Assembly: GCF_001277215.2 (NCBI RefSeq)
Contig: NZ_CP013940.1
Span: 4,154,001-4,218,000 of the forward strand
Length of the DNA: 64,000 nt
Direction: 5' to 3'
Origin: Cronobacter malonaticus LMG 23826
Lineage (GTDB): Bacteria > Pseudomonadota > Gammaproteobacteria > Enterobacterales > Enterobacteriaceae
Positions 46,087 to 55,564 of the stretch are shown piece after piece. Each line of letters begins with the position of its first letter. The stretch's first letter is position 1. Under the pieces are notes generated by a model. It worked only from the letters and a program-made list of their open reading frames with translations. It did no database searches and had not been told where the DNA came from. A program made the translations under genes and the position numbers.

Positions 46087-47553
46087 ATGTACCACATCAA
46101 AATTGTCTCTATTTTCCGCGAGAACGTTCCGCCTGCGCAGTTTGAAAGGATCATGCGTCCTGACATCGCCGCGCAGTGGATAATGTCTGTGCCGGATAAC
46201 ACCGTGCGCTCGCTGTTTACGCGTTACGATCTGTTTCAGCCTTCTACCCGCGCGAATCCGTATCAGTCCGGGCGTGACTTACGCAAGCTGATTGCCGATG
46301 AATTCTGGCATGGCAACCTGGTGGCGATTGATGAAAGCTCGCGGCCCTGGTCGCCCACCACCGAGCTTTACTACATTAATGAAAAAGGCGAGCTGGAGCC
46401 GACCCACGCGCCCCGGTCGCTGATGTTTCCGTTGGGCTACATCATCGTTCGCTACGGCTCGATGGTGCGTGTCTATCGGACGCTTCCGCCGCCGACCGTC
46501 AGACCAACCCAGGTGGTGAAATCGAAAGCCGCAGCGGGCCCTGAGCTGGCGACGCCGGGTAAAGATATGAAGCAGACCGCCGCGCAGCTTAAAGCGATGA
46601 CCAAGGCGGAACGCTGGCAGGCGCGTAAAGATCTCATCAGCAAGGGCAGCGGCAGTATCTACCCCGATGCGCAGATCGCCGCGAAGCGTCTTGCCGAGAA
46701 CAACATCGCCGTCGAAAAAGCCAAGCTTGCGGAAAACGTCTACAAGACGGTTAACCCGCTGGAAGCCACGCCGGATGTACCGGAGGGATGGAAGGATATC
46801 AGTAATGACAGCGAGGCCCTGAATAAGCTCGGCCTGAAAAGCAAGATGCTGTATGACAACCCCGCGTCCCCCAATTTTCTGGCACGTGTTTATCAGCCTG
46901 ACCAGGCTGTCTTTGGCAATGATATGAATCCGACGGTGGTCTTCAGGGGGTCAAGGGAGCCAGGGTTTGCCTCGATAGGAGATAACCTCTCTTCGCTGTG
47001 GAATAAAGGCGAGCTTGCCCCCGTGAAAAACGGTGCTGACTGGTCGAATAACTTCGCGCAAGGGATGGGTCGGGATTCCGACTACTACAAAAGCGCTGTG
47101 GGTATTGGTGACAAGCTGGCGAAATCCGGGCAGAACATTGATATCGCTGGTCACTCATTGGGCGGCGGTCTGGCGTCTGCTACCTCCATGGCGAGTGGCA
47201 AACCGGCGTGGACCTTCAACGCCGCCGGGCTTCACAGCAGTACCGTGGAAAAATATGGTGGCACCGTTCTGGGTAACACCGATGATATTCAGGCCTACCG
47301 TGTTGAGGGCGAGTTGCTGACGAAAGCGCAGGAAGTGAATGTCTGGGAAGACCTTAAATCAATGAAAGGCCTCCCTGTTCCGACGCTGCTTAAAGAAGGC
47401 GTTTCTGCGCTCAGCCCCAATGCGGCGGGCATTCCACACGATCTCCCCGGTGGCACGGGCAGCGCCCTTGATCGTCACGGCATCGGGCAGGCCATTCACT
47501 GCATTGAACAGCAAAAAGATGAGGATATCACCATCATCGGGAGCCGCCTGTGA
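46087..47553 (+). CDS. Predicted T6SS lipase effector (alpha/beta hydrolase)
   Basis: The 488-residue protein has no signal peptide. The C-terminal half (about 220-470) is a lipase-type alpha/beta hydrolase: the oxyanion strand TVVFRGSREPG, the nucleophile elbow GHSLGGG with S357, and a likely catalytic His in LDRHGIG. The N-terminal ~150 residues form a separate domain (MYHIKIVSIFRENVPPAQFE..) probably used for loading on VgrG or Hcp. ATG 46087 follows CAGGAC. Its stop overlaps a lipoprotein gene by 4 nt, the usual effector-immunity layout. It probably degrades membrane phospholipids of target cells. Confidence 0.75.
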   Translation: MYHIKIVSIFRENVPPAQFERIMRPDIAAQWIMSVPDNTVRSLFTRYDLFQPSTRANPYQSGRDLRKLIADEFWHGNLVAIDESSRPWSPTTELYYINEKGELEPTHAPRSLMFPLGYIIVRYGSMVRVYRTLPPPTVRPTQVVKSKAAAGPELATPGKDMKQTAAQLKAMTKAERWQARKDLISKGSGSIYPDAQIAAKRLAENNIAVEKAKLAENVYKTVNPLEATPDVPEGWKDISNDSEALNKLGLKSKMLYDNPASPNFLARVYQPDQAVFGNDMNPTVVFRGSREPGFASIGDNLSSLWNKGELAPVKNGADWSNNFAQGMGRDSDYYKSAVGIGDKLAKSGQNIDIAGHSLGGGLASATSMASGKPAWTFNAAGLHSSTVEKYGGTVLGNTDDIQAYRVEGELLTKAQEVNVWEDLKSMKGLPVPTLLKEGVSALSPNAAGIPHDLPGGTGSALDRHGIGQAIHCIEQQKDEDITIIGSRL

Positions 47554-48311
47554 AGAAACTCTTTTGGGGATGCCTCGCGCTGTTTTTTATCTTCATGATT
47601 CAGGGGTGTAAAAAAGATATGGATTTAAACCCGCAGGATTACTTTAGCGGCCAGCAACTGACTCTGGCGAAGGCTATTGAAGCTGGCGATGTCAGCGAAG
47701 TGGAAAAACTTGCGCCGGAAACCGACCTGAATAAACCTGGCCAGCAGGAAATGACACTGTTGTTCTGGGCGCTCGGGAATGCCTTAAATGATAAAAAAAC
47801 GCCTGACCAGTTAACGATCATTACCGTGCTGGTTAAGGCCGGGGCCGATCCGCTCCAGCCGCGTCCGCAGGGGCAAAGCAGTCCGGCTGAGTTTGTATTA
47901 AACGCCGACAGCGGCGACTGGATTAAGGCGATGCTCGACGGTGGTTTATCGCCGGACGCGAAAGATAAAACGTCCCATGAGCCGATTATTTTTGAAACCA
48001 TCAAAGCCAAAAATACGGACACGCTTGAGGCGATGCTGAATGCGGGCGCGAATATCAATATCACCGATTCGCTCGGCAATACGCTGCTGATCGATGCTCT
48101 GGATTATCACGCCTACGATCATGTATTGCTGCTGCTGGAAAAAGGGGCCGATCCGGAGATTCACGGTAAGTTCGGCTGGACGATGGGCAACCAGCTTGAG
48201 CGTTTCCTGAAGCGGGCAAAAGCGGGCAGCGACGAGTATCAAAAGCTCACTGAAATAAAAGAGAAGCTCATTGAGCACGGCGGAAAATGGCCGCCCGCCC
48301 CGGTTAAATAA
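47550..48311 (+). CDS. Ankyrin-repeat lipoprotein, probable lipase immunity
   Basis: The 253-residue protein starts at GTG inside the end of the lipase gene and has a lipoprotein signal (FFIFMIQGC|KK). Ankyrin-type repeats cover residues 40-235, for example LVKAGADPLQ, NTDTLEAMLNAGANINITDS and LLLLEKGADPEIHG. Ankyrin lipoproteins are known immunity partners of Tle-class lipase effectors; a periplasmic, membrane-tethered protein can capture the lipase before it reaches phospholipid. Specific pairing is inferred from overlap. Confidence 0.78.
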   Translation: MKKLFWGCLALFFIFMIQGCKKDMDLNPQDYFSGQQLTLAKAIEAGDVSEVEKLAPETDLNKPGQQEMTLLFWALGNALNDKKTPDQLTIITVLVKAGADPLQPRPQGQSSPAEFVLNADSGDWIKAMLDGGLSPDAKDKTSHEPIIFETIKAKNTDTLEAMLNAGANINITDSLGNTLLIDALDYHAYDHVLLLLEKGADPEIHGKFGWTMGNQLERFLKRAKAGSDEYQKLTEIKEKLIEHGGKWPPAPVK

Positions 48312-48451
48312 TTTCTGCACGACCTTACCCGCTGACGCGCCTGCATAATTCCTGATTATGCAGGCGATATCATTTCTGATGCCGCGGGTTTTCTCCCTTT
48401 CTGCTTTGCCGCTACGCACGCGATCGCATAAGACATTATGGAATGAAGACT

Positions 48452-49822
48452 ATGCTCAACCGAATCACCGTTCAGCTCCCGGTCGAGGGGCTGCTTTTCT
48501 GGAAACTCTCCGGGCGCGAGGCGCTGTCGGAGCCGTTTATGTTCACCCTGACGCTGCTCGGCACCGATGCGCGCGCCGACCGCAGCGCGCTGCTGGGCCA
48601 GCCGGTGACGGTGACCATCCCGACCCAGGCGCTGATGACACCGCGCTACCTTAACGGCAAGGTGACCCGCGTGGCGGTGAGCGCGGTGGAGCTTTCGGGC
48701 ACCCGCTACGCGGCCTATGAGCTGACGGTGGAGCCGGACCTCTGGCCGATGCAACGCGACCGCAACCTGCGTATCTTCCAGGGGCAGACGGTGCCGCAGA
48801 TAGTGAAGACGCTGCTGGGCGAAAGCCGGGTGAACATGGAAGAGCGGCTTTCCGGCAGCTACCGCGTCTGGGAATACTGCGTGCAGTACCAGGAGAGCAG
48901 CCTTGATTTCATCAGCCGCCTGCTGGAGCTGGAGGGCATCGCCTACCACTTCCGCCACGAGCAGGACCGCCACACGCTCATCCTCACCGATGCTCCCGGC
49001 CAGTACGAGCCGTTCCCGGGCTACGAGACCATGCCGTATCACGTCACGCCGTCCGGTGGCAGCACAGACGAAGAGGGCATCAGCCAGTGGGCGCTGGAGG
49101 ACAGCGTGACGCCGGGCATCTACAGCCTCGACGACTACGACTTCCGCAAGCCGAACGCCTGGCTGTTCCAGGCGCGGCAGAACCCGTTGTCGCCGCAGCC
49201 GGGGAGTATTGACGTCTACGACTGGCCGGGCCGCTTTGTGGAGCACGGCCACGGGGAGTTCTACGCCCGCATCCGCCAGGAGCGCTGGCAGGTGGAGCAC
49301 CGCCAGACCCAGGGCACCGCGACGGCGCTCGGCATCGCGCCGGGCCACACCTTTGTGCTGCGCAACGCGCCGTTCTTCGGGGATAACGGCGAGTACCTGA
49401 CTACCGTGGCGCATTATCGCTTCGAGGAGAACCGCTACGCGAGCGGCCCGGACAGCAACACCCTGCATGAAATTCGCTTCGAGGTGATACCGGCTGATGT
49501 GCCGTACCGCCCGGCGCAGAAGACGCCGTGGCCGCGCACCTACGGCCCGCAGACGGCAAAAGTGGTCGGCCCGCAGGGCGAGAGTATCTGGACCGACAAA
49601 TATGGCCGGGTGAAGGTGAAGTTCCACTGGGACCGTCTCGGCAAGGGCGACGACACCAGCTCCGGCTGGGTGCGCGTCTCCAGCGCCTGGGCGGGCCAGG
49701 GCTTCGGCGGCGTGCAGATACCGCGCGTGGGCGACGAAGTGGTGGTGGACTTCATCAACGGCGACCCGGACCGCCCGCTGATTACCGGTCGCGTGTACAA
49801 CGAGGCCAGCATGCCGCCGTGG
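48452..49822 (+). repeat. Duplicated vgrG 5' segment, copy 1
   Basis: This 1.37-kb stretch is nearly identical to 56209-57579 (constant offset 7757, no gaps seen), with only scattered mainly synonymous changes. Similarity ends abruptly after the codons for ASMPPW. The pair is a target for homologous recombination that would delete or swap the genes between. Confidence 0.9.
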
Positions 49823-50653
49823 GAATTACCCGGTGATGCCACGCGTATGGGCTTTATGACCCGCAGTAAAGACGGGCACCGCGATAACGCCAGTTATCTT
49901 TTCTTTGAAGATAAAATGGGCGATGAGTTAATGGATATGCATGCCGAGAAAAACATGAATATCTCGGTAGAAAACGACAAGACAGTCACGATTGACGGCA
50001 GTCGCACCACCACTATCGGACGTGAGCAAAAAGATGAAGTGACGGGTGATGCATCTTTCCATTATGGAAAAACGCGAACAACGACTGTGAAAGACTTCGA
50101 GAAAAAAACATTTGAAAATGGCGAGCATATAACAGTTCAAAAAGGTAGAACAACAAATATTAATAGCGGTCGTGATCGTGTTAATATAATGGAAGGCCGG
50201 ACCACAACGATATCAAAAGGCGGTGATGTTTTACATATAGAGTCTGGTGGATTGAAACATACAATTGATTCTGGAGATCTTAATGTAACTATATCTTCTG
50301 GAAAATGGACCCAGACAATTACAGGTGGTGAAACGTTAATTACATCACCGCAAAAAATAACTATTCATAGTGATTCAGAAATCAATCTTGACACCCCATA
50401 CTGGGTAACAAACGCACATGGTCATCAAGAAAGTTATGTCGGGATTTCACTTGGTGTTACGTTTTTTGGATTAGACATTAAAATGGCAAGTGTATCTTTT
50501 ACCCCCACAAGCTTTGGGATGACAGGGATAAAAATGGAGAACAATCCTGTAACTATACATGTTGATAATGGAATAAAAACGCGCGTTGCCGGATGTGAAT
50601 TTGATTCTTTGGCAATGAGTTTGCATGCAGCTGCAGTCTTTATGTTTATTTAA
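48452..50653 (+). CDS. tssI: VgrG1 (TssI) spike with AT-rich C-terminal extension
   Basis: The 733-residue protein has an intact VgrG core (gp27/gp5-like; about 1-560): MLNRITVQLPVEGLLFWKL, SGSYRVWEYCVQYQESSLDF and GRVKVKFHWDRLGKGDDTSSG. Up to about residue 457 it is nearly identical to VgrG2; after that it diverges. A beta-helix of T-x-x-I repeats (RTTTISKGGDVLHIESGG) runs to about 640, and the last ~75 residues (YVGISLGVTFFGLDIKMASV onward) form an unrecognised domain. GC content drops sharply from about 50090. ATG 48452 is chosen by analogy to VgrG2, as GGAATGAAGACT precedes it. The tail may be an effector or effector-docking platform. Confidence 0.92.
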   Translation: MLNRITVQLPVEGLLFWKLSGREALSEPFMFTLTLLGTDARADRSALLGQPVTVTIPTQALMTPRYLNGKVTRVAVSAVELSGTRYAAYELTVEPDLWPMQRDRNLRIFQGQTVPQIVKTLLGESRVNMEERLSGSYRVWEYCVQYQESSLDFISRLLELEGIAYHFRHEQDRHTLILTDAPGQYEPFPGYETMPYHVTPSGGSTDEEGISQWALEDSVTPGIYSLDDYDFRKPNAWLFQARQNPLSPQPGSIDVYDWPGRFVEHGHGEFYARIRQERWQVEHRQTQGTATALGIAPGHTFVLRNAPFFGDNGEYLTTVAHYRFEENRYASGPDSNTLHEIRFEVIPADVPYRPAQKTPWPRTYGPQTAKVVGPQGESIWTDKYGRVKVKFHWDRLGKGDDTSSGWVRVSSAWAGQGFGGVQIPRVGDEVVVDFINGDPDRPLITGRVYNEASMPPWELPGDATRMGFMTRSKDGHRDNASYLFFEDKMGDELMDMHAEKNMNISVENDKTVTIDGSRTTTIGREQKDEVTGDASFHYGKTRTTTVKDFEKKTFENGEHITVQKGRTTNINSGRDRVNIMEGRTTTISKGGDVLHIESGGLKHTIDSGDLNVTISSGKWTQTITGGETLITSPQKITIHSDSEINLDTPYWVTNAHGHQESYVGISLGVTFFGLDIKMASVSFTPTSFGMTGIKMENNPVTIHVDNGIKTRVAGCEFDSLAMSLHAAAVFMFI

Positions 50654-50662
50654 GGTGGTATT

Positions 50663-51037
50663 ATGAGATATTTCGTTGATTTTGTTGCAATAGTTTTCTT
50701 TTGTTTGCTCGCCTATCTTATCATCTCATTGCTTATTCGTGATGCGCGTAACAAAAAAATAAAAGAAAATATATTAAATGATAGTATTGAAAGTGCTGCG
50801 ATAATAAAAAATGTTCAAAGTCGCTCTGGAGGGAATTCTGGATTTATTAATGTGACTCTTTATGTTGAGTTTGCTACGCAAGAAGGGAAAATAGTGAGTG
50901 GTAAGAAAGATGCGGTGATTGATGCAATGAGTACATATAAATACCAACCAGGGGAGACGGTTCCTATCCGATATTCACGAAAAGAGCCAGAACAATTTTT
51001 AATTGATATACCAAATCCTTTATTGAAGCGTAAATGA
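50663..51037 (+). CDS. Small membrane-anchored protein, possible VgrG1 immunity
   Basis: The 124-residue, AT-rich gene encodes one N-terminal membrane helix (about 5-27: VDFVAIVFFCLLAYLIISLL) followed by a ~90-residue beta-rich domain (FINVTLYVEFATQEGKIVSG, YQPGETVPIRYSRKEPEQFL) similar in pattern to DUF3592-type proteins. It starts 9 nt after vgrG1 with GGTGG upstream, and shares vgrG1's unusual tail composition. An effector-immunity relation to the VgrG1 tail is plausible but not shown. Confidence 0.7.
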   Translation: MRYFVDFVAIVFFCLLAYLIISLLIRDARNKKIKENILNDSIESAAIIKNVQSRSGGNSGFINVTLYVEFATQEGKIVSGKKDAVIDAMSTYKYQPGETVPIRYSRKEPEQFLIDIPNPLLKRK

Positions 51038-51336
51038 TTGATTTTAATTGCATCGGGCTGAGGTGTTCCTCTGGATATCTTAGCCTTAAAGCTAAGAGAC
51101 TTTAGAATTGTTTTTTCTTCTGTAATACCTAACTGATTTTCATAAATATAAAAGAATTGGATTTACATAGTGAGCGACTCATAGTTTAATCATGCTGGCT
51201 GAATATTTATTTTTTCTTTTGTATATAATTATCATATCTCTCAATTTGTTTTTTATAAAATCAATTTGTCAGACATTTCCCCTTCGTAATTTATCACTGC
51301 CTCTTTTGTATTTGTCGTTCATAAAGGACACATGGC
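51038..51336. other. AT-rich gap with terminator-like hairpin
   Basis: No gene is seen in these ~300 nt. TCTTAGC (51078-51084) and GCTAAGA (51091-51097) form a 7-bp stem, followed after 13 nt by TTGTTTTTTCTT, a possible terminator for the vgrG1 unit. The rest is AT-rich and probably contains the promoter of the DUF2169 module, whose gene has AAAGGA before its ATG. Confidence 0.5.
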
Positions 51337-53877
51337 ATGAAAATCGTTAAGCCCCTGCGCCTGAGCGTACTCAACCGGCCTTTTCGCTGGGAGGGGAAAA
51401 ACTATCTGGGCGTATCGGTTATTGCGCTCGCGGACATGGGGCCCAGCCCAAAACTGCGGCCAGAAGTTGAGCTCTGGCAACTGGCGGCGAGTGAGCTGCA
51501 AACCAGCGGTGGGATTATCGACATGGCCATCCCGAAAGTGCGCGCTGAGTTTCTGGCGACCGGCCATGCCTACACCCACCATCAGCAGGAAAAAACCGCC
51601 TGCGCGGTGCGTATTGATGTGGAGAACCTCAGTAAATCGCTGGCTGTCTTCGGCGATCGCTACTGGGCTGGCAGCAAGATGACGCTGCCCCGGCCTTTTG
51701 ATGAGATGCGCCTCGACTGGAGCCGCGCCTACGGCGGCGAAGGTTATGAAGAAAACCCGCACGGTGTGGGGTTTCGGCCGGAAATCCACCAGGGGCATGA
51801 GTTTCGTCGTCTGCCGAATATCGAACCTTTCGAAGGGCGCATGATATCGCCAAAACAGAAGCCGGAGCCGGCAAGCTTCGGGCCGCTGGATATTCTCTGG
51901 CCGCGCCGGTTCAGCCGCATGGGCAAAAAGTATGACGCCAGCTGGCTACAGAACGATTTCCCCGGCTTTGCGAAAGATATCGACTGGAAAGTGTTTAACG
52001 CCGCAAGCCCCGATCAGTGGTGGCAGGATCGCGATTCGCTGCCGCCGCAGGCGAAATGGCGCATCTGGAATATGCATCCTGAAAAACCGCTCCAGGAAGG
52101 TACGCTGCCGCCGTGGCAGGCGCGTTGCTTTATCAATCGTCAGCGCGGCGACGACACTCTGTTCGAGGAAGTGGCGCTACGGGCCACCACCGTCTGGTTC
52201 TTCCCGCATCTCGAACAGATGATGCTGATCTGGCAAGGCCACATTCGTATTAATGAAGATGATGCGGCTGACGTGCTGCAACTTCTGCCGGCGATGGAAA
52301 AAGTAGGCGCGTCCCGTTCGGTGAATCACTACCGCAAGGTACTGGCGCAGCGCATGGATAAAGAAAAGGGAGCGCTGTTCGCCTTTCGCGAGAAGGATCT
52401 GGTGCCGGAGGATGCCATCGGCCCCTGGATCGACAGCGAAGTGGAAGAGTCCGCCAGCCCGATGCGCGACAACATGAATAATCGCGCCAGTCAGCTTCGC
52501 GAGCAGCATCGCGCCCGGATTGAGGCCAGCGGCGGTGACGTAAACGATCTGCTGGGAGATTTCGAAGATCCGGCAATGCCGAAGCTGGATGAACTCCCTG
52601 AGTTTATCGAAAAGATGGAAAAGCAGGCCGCAGAGATGCAGGTGAAAGCCGAGGCGCGTAAGCGTGAAATGGAAGCGCGTTTTCCGCAGGGAAATAACGA
52701 CGATAACCAGCCGCGCGGCCCGGAAGCGATGCACCGTATGCAGGAAATGCTGTATCGCAATCGCGACAGCCTCGGTGAGAAGAAGCTGGCGCAAAGTCGC
52801 GACGCGCTGCATAAGATGTACCTGATGTCCGTTCAGCATCAGCCGCCAGCACGCCGTCTGAAAGGCGATCTGGCGCAGATTATCCGTCAGCGCGCCGAAC
52901 GCACACTGGCGCAGGGTGGTGATTTTAGCGGTATGGATCTGACGGGCGTTGATTTCTCCGGTATGGATTTGCGCGGCGCGGATTTCAGTAAGGCGCTGCT
53001 GGAGTGCGCCGATCTCAGCCATTGCCAGCTGGATGGCGCGAACTTCCGCGGCGCTATGCTGGCGCGCGCTGAGCTGCATCATACCTCGCTTCGTGATTGT
53101 AATTTTGAAGGCGCGAGCCTGGCGCTGGCCCAGTGCTGCCATAGCGATTTCAGCGGCGCACGTTTTAAAGATACGCAGTTGCAGGAGACGCTGCTGGATG
53201 ACTGTGTATTCGACGACGCCACGCTGGAAGGGCTTCTGTTCCGCGAAACCTGGTTTACCCGCTGCCGGTTCCATCGGGCGACGCTTGATGGCTGCGTTTT
53301 TCTTGAATTGACGCTACCGGGTCTCGATTTCCGCCATGCGCGGCTGAATAAAACGACATTTGTGAAATCCACATTAGAAGCAGCGGACTTCAGCGATGCG
53401 ACGCTCGACAGTTGCTCCTTTGTAGAAACGCACGCCGACGAAGCCCGCTTTATCAGCGCGACCTGGATAACCTGCGCGGCGGCGTCGGAAAGCACGCTTA
53501 ACCGGGCCGATTTCACCCATGCGACGCTTCGCCAGAGCAACCTGCGCCAGACAGCGCTGTGTTGCGCGCGTTTTGAACTGGCAAAACTTGAGAACACTGA
53601 CCTCAGCGAAGCCAACTGCCGTGGCGCCAACTTTCAGCGCGCCAGCCTGGTGGGCAGCCTGTTTATACGAACGGATTTTCGTGAGGTGGATTTTACCGAC
53701 GCCAACCTGATGGGGGCGTTGCTGCAAAAAAGCCAGTTGGGCGGTGCGGATTTCAACGGCGCTAATCTGTTTCGCGCGGATCTGTCCCAGACGTTCACAA
53801 ATGGTGAGACCCGCATGAGCGGCGCGTTTACCAAACGCGTGAAAACGCTGCCTAAGCGTGATGGAGAAGTGGTATGA
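51337..53877 (+). CDS. DUF2169 / pentapeptide-repeat T6SS accessory protein
   Basis: The 846-residue protein has an N-terminal DUF2169 domain (about 1-310; PFRWEGKNYLGVSVIALADM, MRLDWSRAYGGEGYEENPHG, FPHLEQMMLIWQGHI), a charged helical middle (about 380-500), and a C-terminal pentapeptide right-handed quadrilateral helix (about 525-835) with A(D/N)(L/F)xx repeats such as DFSGMDLTGVDFSGMDLRGA. DUF2169 proteins are adaptor/loading factors linked to T6SS PAAR-like effectors. It overlaps the next pentapeptide gene by 4 nt. Confidence 0.85.
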   Translation: MKIVKPLRLSVLNRPFRWEGKNYLGVSVIALADMGPSPKLRPEVELWQLAASELQTSGGIIDMAIPKVRAEFLATGHAYTHHQQEKTACAVRIDVENLSKSLAVFGDRYWAGSKMTLPRPFDEMRLDWSRAYGGEGYEENPHGVGFRPEIHQGHEFRRLPNIEPFEGRMISPKQKPEPASFGPLDILWPRRFSRMGKKYDASWLQNDFPGFAKDIDWKVFNAASPDQWWQDRDSLPPQAKWRIWNMHPEKPLQEGTLPPWQARCFINRQRGDDTLFEEVALRATTVWFFPHLEQMMLIWQGHIRINEDDAADVLQLLPAMEKVGASRSVNHYRKVLAQRMDKEKGALFAFREKDLVPEDAIGPWIDSEVEESASPMRDNMNNRASQLREQHRARIEASGGDVNDLLGDFEDPAMPKLDELPEFIEKMEKQAAEMQVKAEARKREMEARFPQGNNDDNQPRGPEAMHRMQEMLYRNRDSLGEKKLAQSRDALHKMYLMSVQHQPPARRLKGDLAQIIRQRAERTLAQGGDFSGMDLTGVDFSGMDLRGADFSKALLECADLSHCQLDGANFRGAMLARAELHHTSLRDCNFEGASLALAQCCHSDFSGARFKDTQLQETLLDDCVFDDATLEGLLFRETWFTRCRFHRATLDGCVFLELTLPGLDFRHARLNKTTFVKSTLEAADFSDATLDSCSFVETHADEARFISATWITCAAASESTLNRADFTHATLRQSNLRQTALCCARFELAKLENTDLSEANCRGANFQRASLVGSLFIRTDFREVDFTDANLMGALLQKSQLGGADFNGANLFRADLSQTFTNGETRMSGAFTKRVKTLPKRDGEVV

Positions 53878-54944
53878 CAACGCTCAGCGCAGCGGAGCTG
53901 CAACAGAAAATCAAAAACGGCGAAGCCATTATCGAACTCGCGCTGGATGGGCTCGATTTACAGGGCTGCGATCTGTCTGGCGGCATGTTTCAGGAAGTGT
54001 CGTTCACCGGGGCTAACCTTCGCGGCGCAAAGCTGCATGAAACACTCTTTACCGAATGCACGATGAATCAGGTGGATCTCAGCGGTGCGCATCTGGAGCA
54101 GACGGTCTTCAACCAGTGCGAGCTTGATAATGTTCATGTGCGAGAGACAACGCTTAAAGAGTGTGTGTTCAATCAGTGCGCGCTCAGCGGCAGCGATTTT
54201 TCACACAGCGCGCTGTTAAGCACGCAGTTTATGAACTCTACGCTTAACGACAGTCACTTCACGCAGGTGCAACTCGACCGCAGCGTCTTTTTTGAATCGC
54301 CGCTGGAAAAGGCCGTACTTAGCGGCTGCCAGAGCTTAATGGCCACGTTTTATGGCATCGATTTGCGCACCACGTCGCTGGATAACGGCACGTTTGAGCG
54401 AACCGTCTTTTTTAACTGCGATCAGCGCGGCAAAAACTATTCTCAGCAGCAGTTTGTGGGCTGCCAGTTTACGGATTGTCAGCTGGAAGGTGCGCAGTTT
54501 GAAGGCGCGCAACTGCCGCAGTGCAATTTTAAAGGCGCAACGCTTAAAGGGGCACAGCTTCAGCGTGTCAACGCCAGCCAGGCGCTGTTCATGGAGGCGG
54601 ACCTGAGCGAGGCCCAGTGCCAGAACAGTATGTTTGATCAGGCGATCTTTGTAGGGGCGACGTTGCAACAGGCAGACTTCAGCCACAGCCGGTTGTTCCA
54701 GTGCATTTTCCAGCAGGCGAATGCGACAGGCGCCCGGTTTATCCAGAGTGATCTGACCTACAGCGATTTTTCCGGTGCCGATCTGCGGCTTGCCGATTTA
54801 CGCGGCGCCACCTTTTCCCGCACTCGTTTACACCGGGCGCGCCAGGATAACGCCCTTTTTTCCGATCGTCAGGGCATCCTGGAGTATGACGAAGAATTAC
54901 TGGCGGCTGAAGCCTGGAGCGCGCAGCGCCAGAGCCGTATCTGA
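53874..54944 (+). CDS. Pentapeptide-repeat protein
   Basis: The 356-residue protein is almost entirely pentapeptide repeats (about 25-325: LDLQGCDLSGGMFQEVSFTG, ANLRGAKLHETLFTECTMN, ADLRLADLRGATFSRTRL), with no signal peptide. It probably forms a long quadrilateral beta-helix and acts with the DUF2169 protein, to which it is translationally coupled. Ten nucleotides separate it from the DUF3540 gene. Confidence 0.85.
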   Translation: MTTLSAAELQQKIKNGEAIIELALDGLDLQGCDLSGGMFQEVSFTGANLRGAKLHETLFTECTMNQVDLSGAHLEQTVFNQCELDNVHVRETTLKECVFNQCALSGSDFSHSALLSTQFMNSTLNDSHFTQVQLDRSVFFESPLEKAVLSGCQSLMATFYGIDLRTTSLDNGTFERTVFFNCDQRGKNYSQQQFVGCQFTDCQLEGAQFEGAQLPQCNFKGATLKGAQLQRVNASQALFMEADLSEAQCQNSMFDQAIFVGATLQQADFSHSRLFQCIFQQANATGARFIQSDLTYSDFSGADLRLADLRGATFSRTRLHRARQDNALFSDRQGILEYDEELLAAEAWSAQRQSRI

Positions 54945-54953
54945 GGAGAGAAC

Positions 54954-55559
54954 ATGAGCAATATTAACCATAAACTGGCCCAGACCATTACGCCGCCGGT
55001 TCAGGCGTCGGGCACGGTCACCCATTGTTTCGCGGACGGCAGCCTGATGGTCGAGAGCGAGGGGCGCGGCTGGCACTGCCGCCGCGCGGCCAGCTGCGTT
55101 ATCGCACCGCAGGCGGGCGACACGGCGCTGATTGCCAGCGTCGATAATCAGCTCTGGCTGCTGGCGGTACTTGAGCGCGCCAATCCCCAAAGCGCGGAAC
55201 TTAGCGTACCGGGCGATCTGCATATCCGCAGCGCAGGCGAACTCAGCCTGAGCGGCGAGGCGCTGCGCGTCAGCGCGCAGCAGGGCGATTGTCATATCAG
55301 CGAGATGAAATACAGCGGCGATAAGCTTTCCGCGTGGGTAAGCCTTTCACGCATTGTCGGCAAGCGCGCGGAATCGGTCTGGCAGACGGTGACCCAGATA
55401 AGCCACAACCTGTTTCGCTCCACACGGCAGACCGAGCAGGTGCGTGCAGGCCAGCTGGATATGAAAGCTGAAGATTACGCACGACTGCATGCGCACAATA
55501 CGGTGATCACCTCGAAAGCGATCACAAAAGTCGATTCTGAACAGATCCACATGGGGTAA
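54954..55559 (+). CDS. DUF3540 protein
   Basis: The 201-residue protein is of the DUF3540 family, always found beside DUF2169 and DUF4150 genes in T6SS loci. An OB-like N-terminal region (ASGTVTHCFADGSLMVESEG, CRRAASCVIAPQAGDTALIA) leads to a mixed middle and a C-terminal beta-helix-like repeat (LDMKAEDYARLHAHNTVITS). The shape resembles a small spike or adaptor. It precedes DUF4150 by 5 nt. Confidence 0.8.
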   Translation: MSNINHKLAQTITPPVQASGTVTHCFADGSLMVESEGRGWHCRRAASCVIAPQAGDTALIASVDNQLWLLAVLERANPQSAELSVPGDLHIRSAGELSLSGEALRVSAQQGDCHISEMKYSGDKLSAWVSLSRIVGKRAESVWQTVTQISHNLFRSTRQTEQVRAGQLDMKAEDYARLHAHNTVITSKAITKVDSEQIHMG

Positions 55560-55564
55560 CCACT

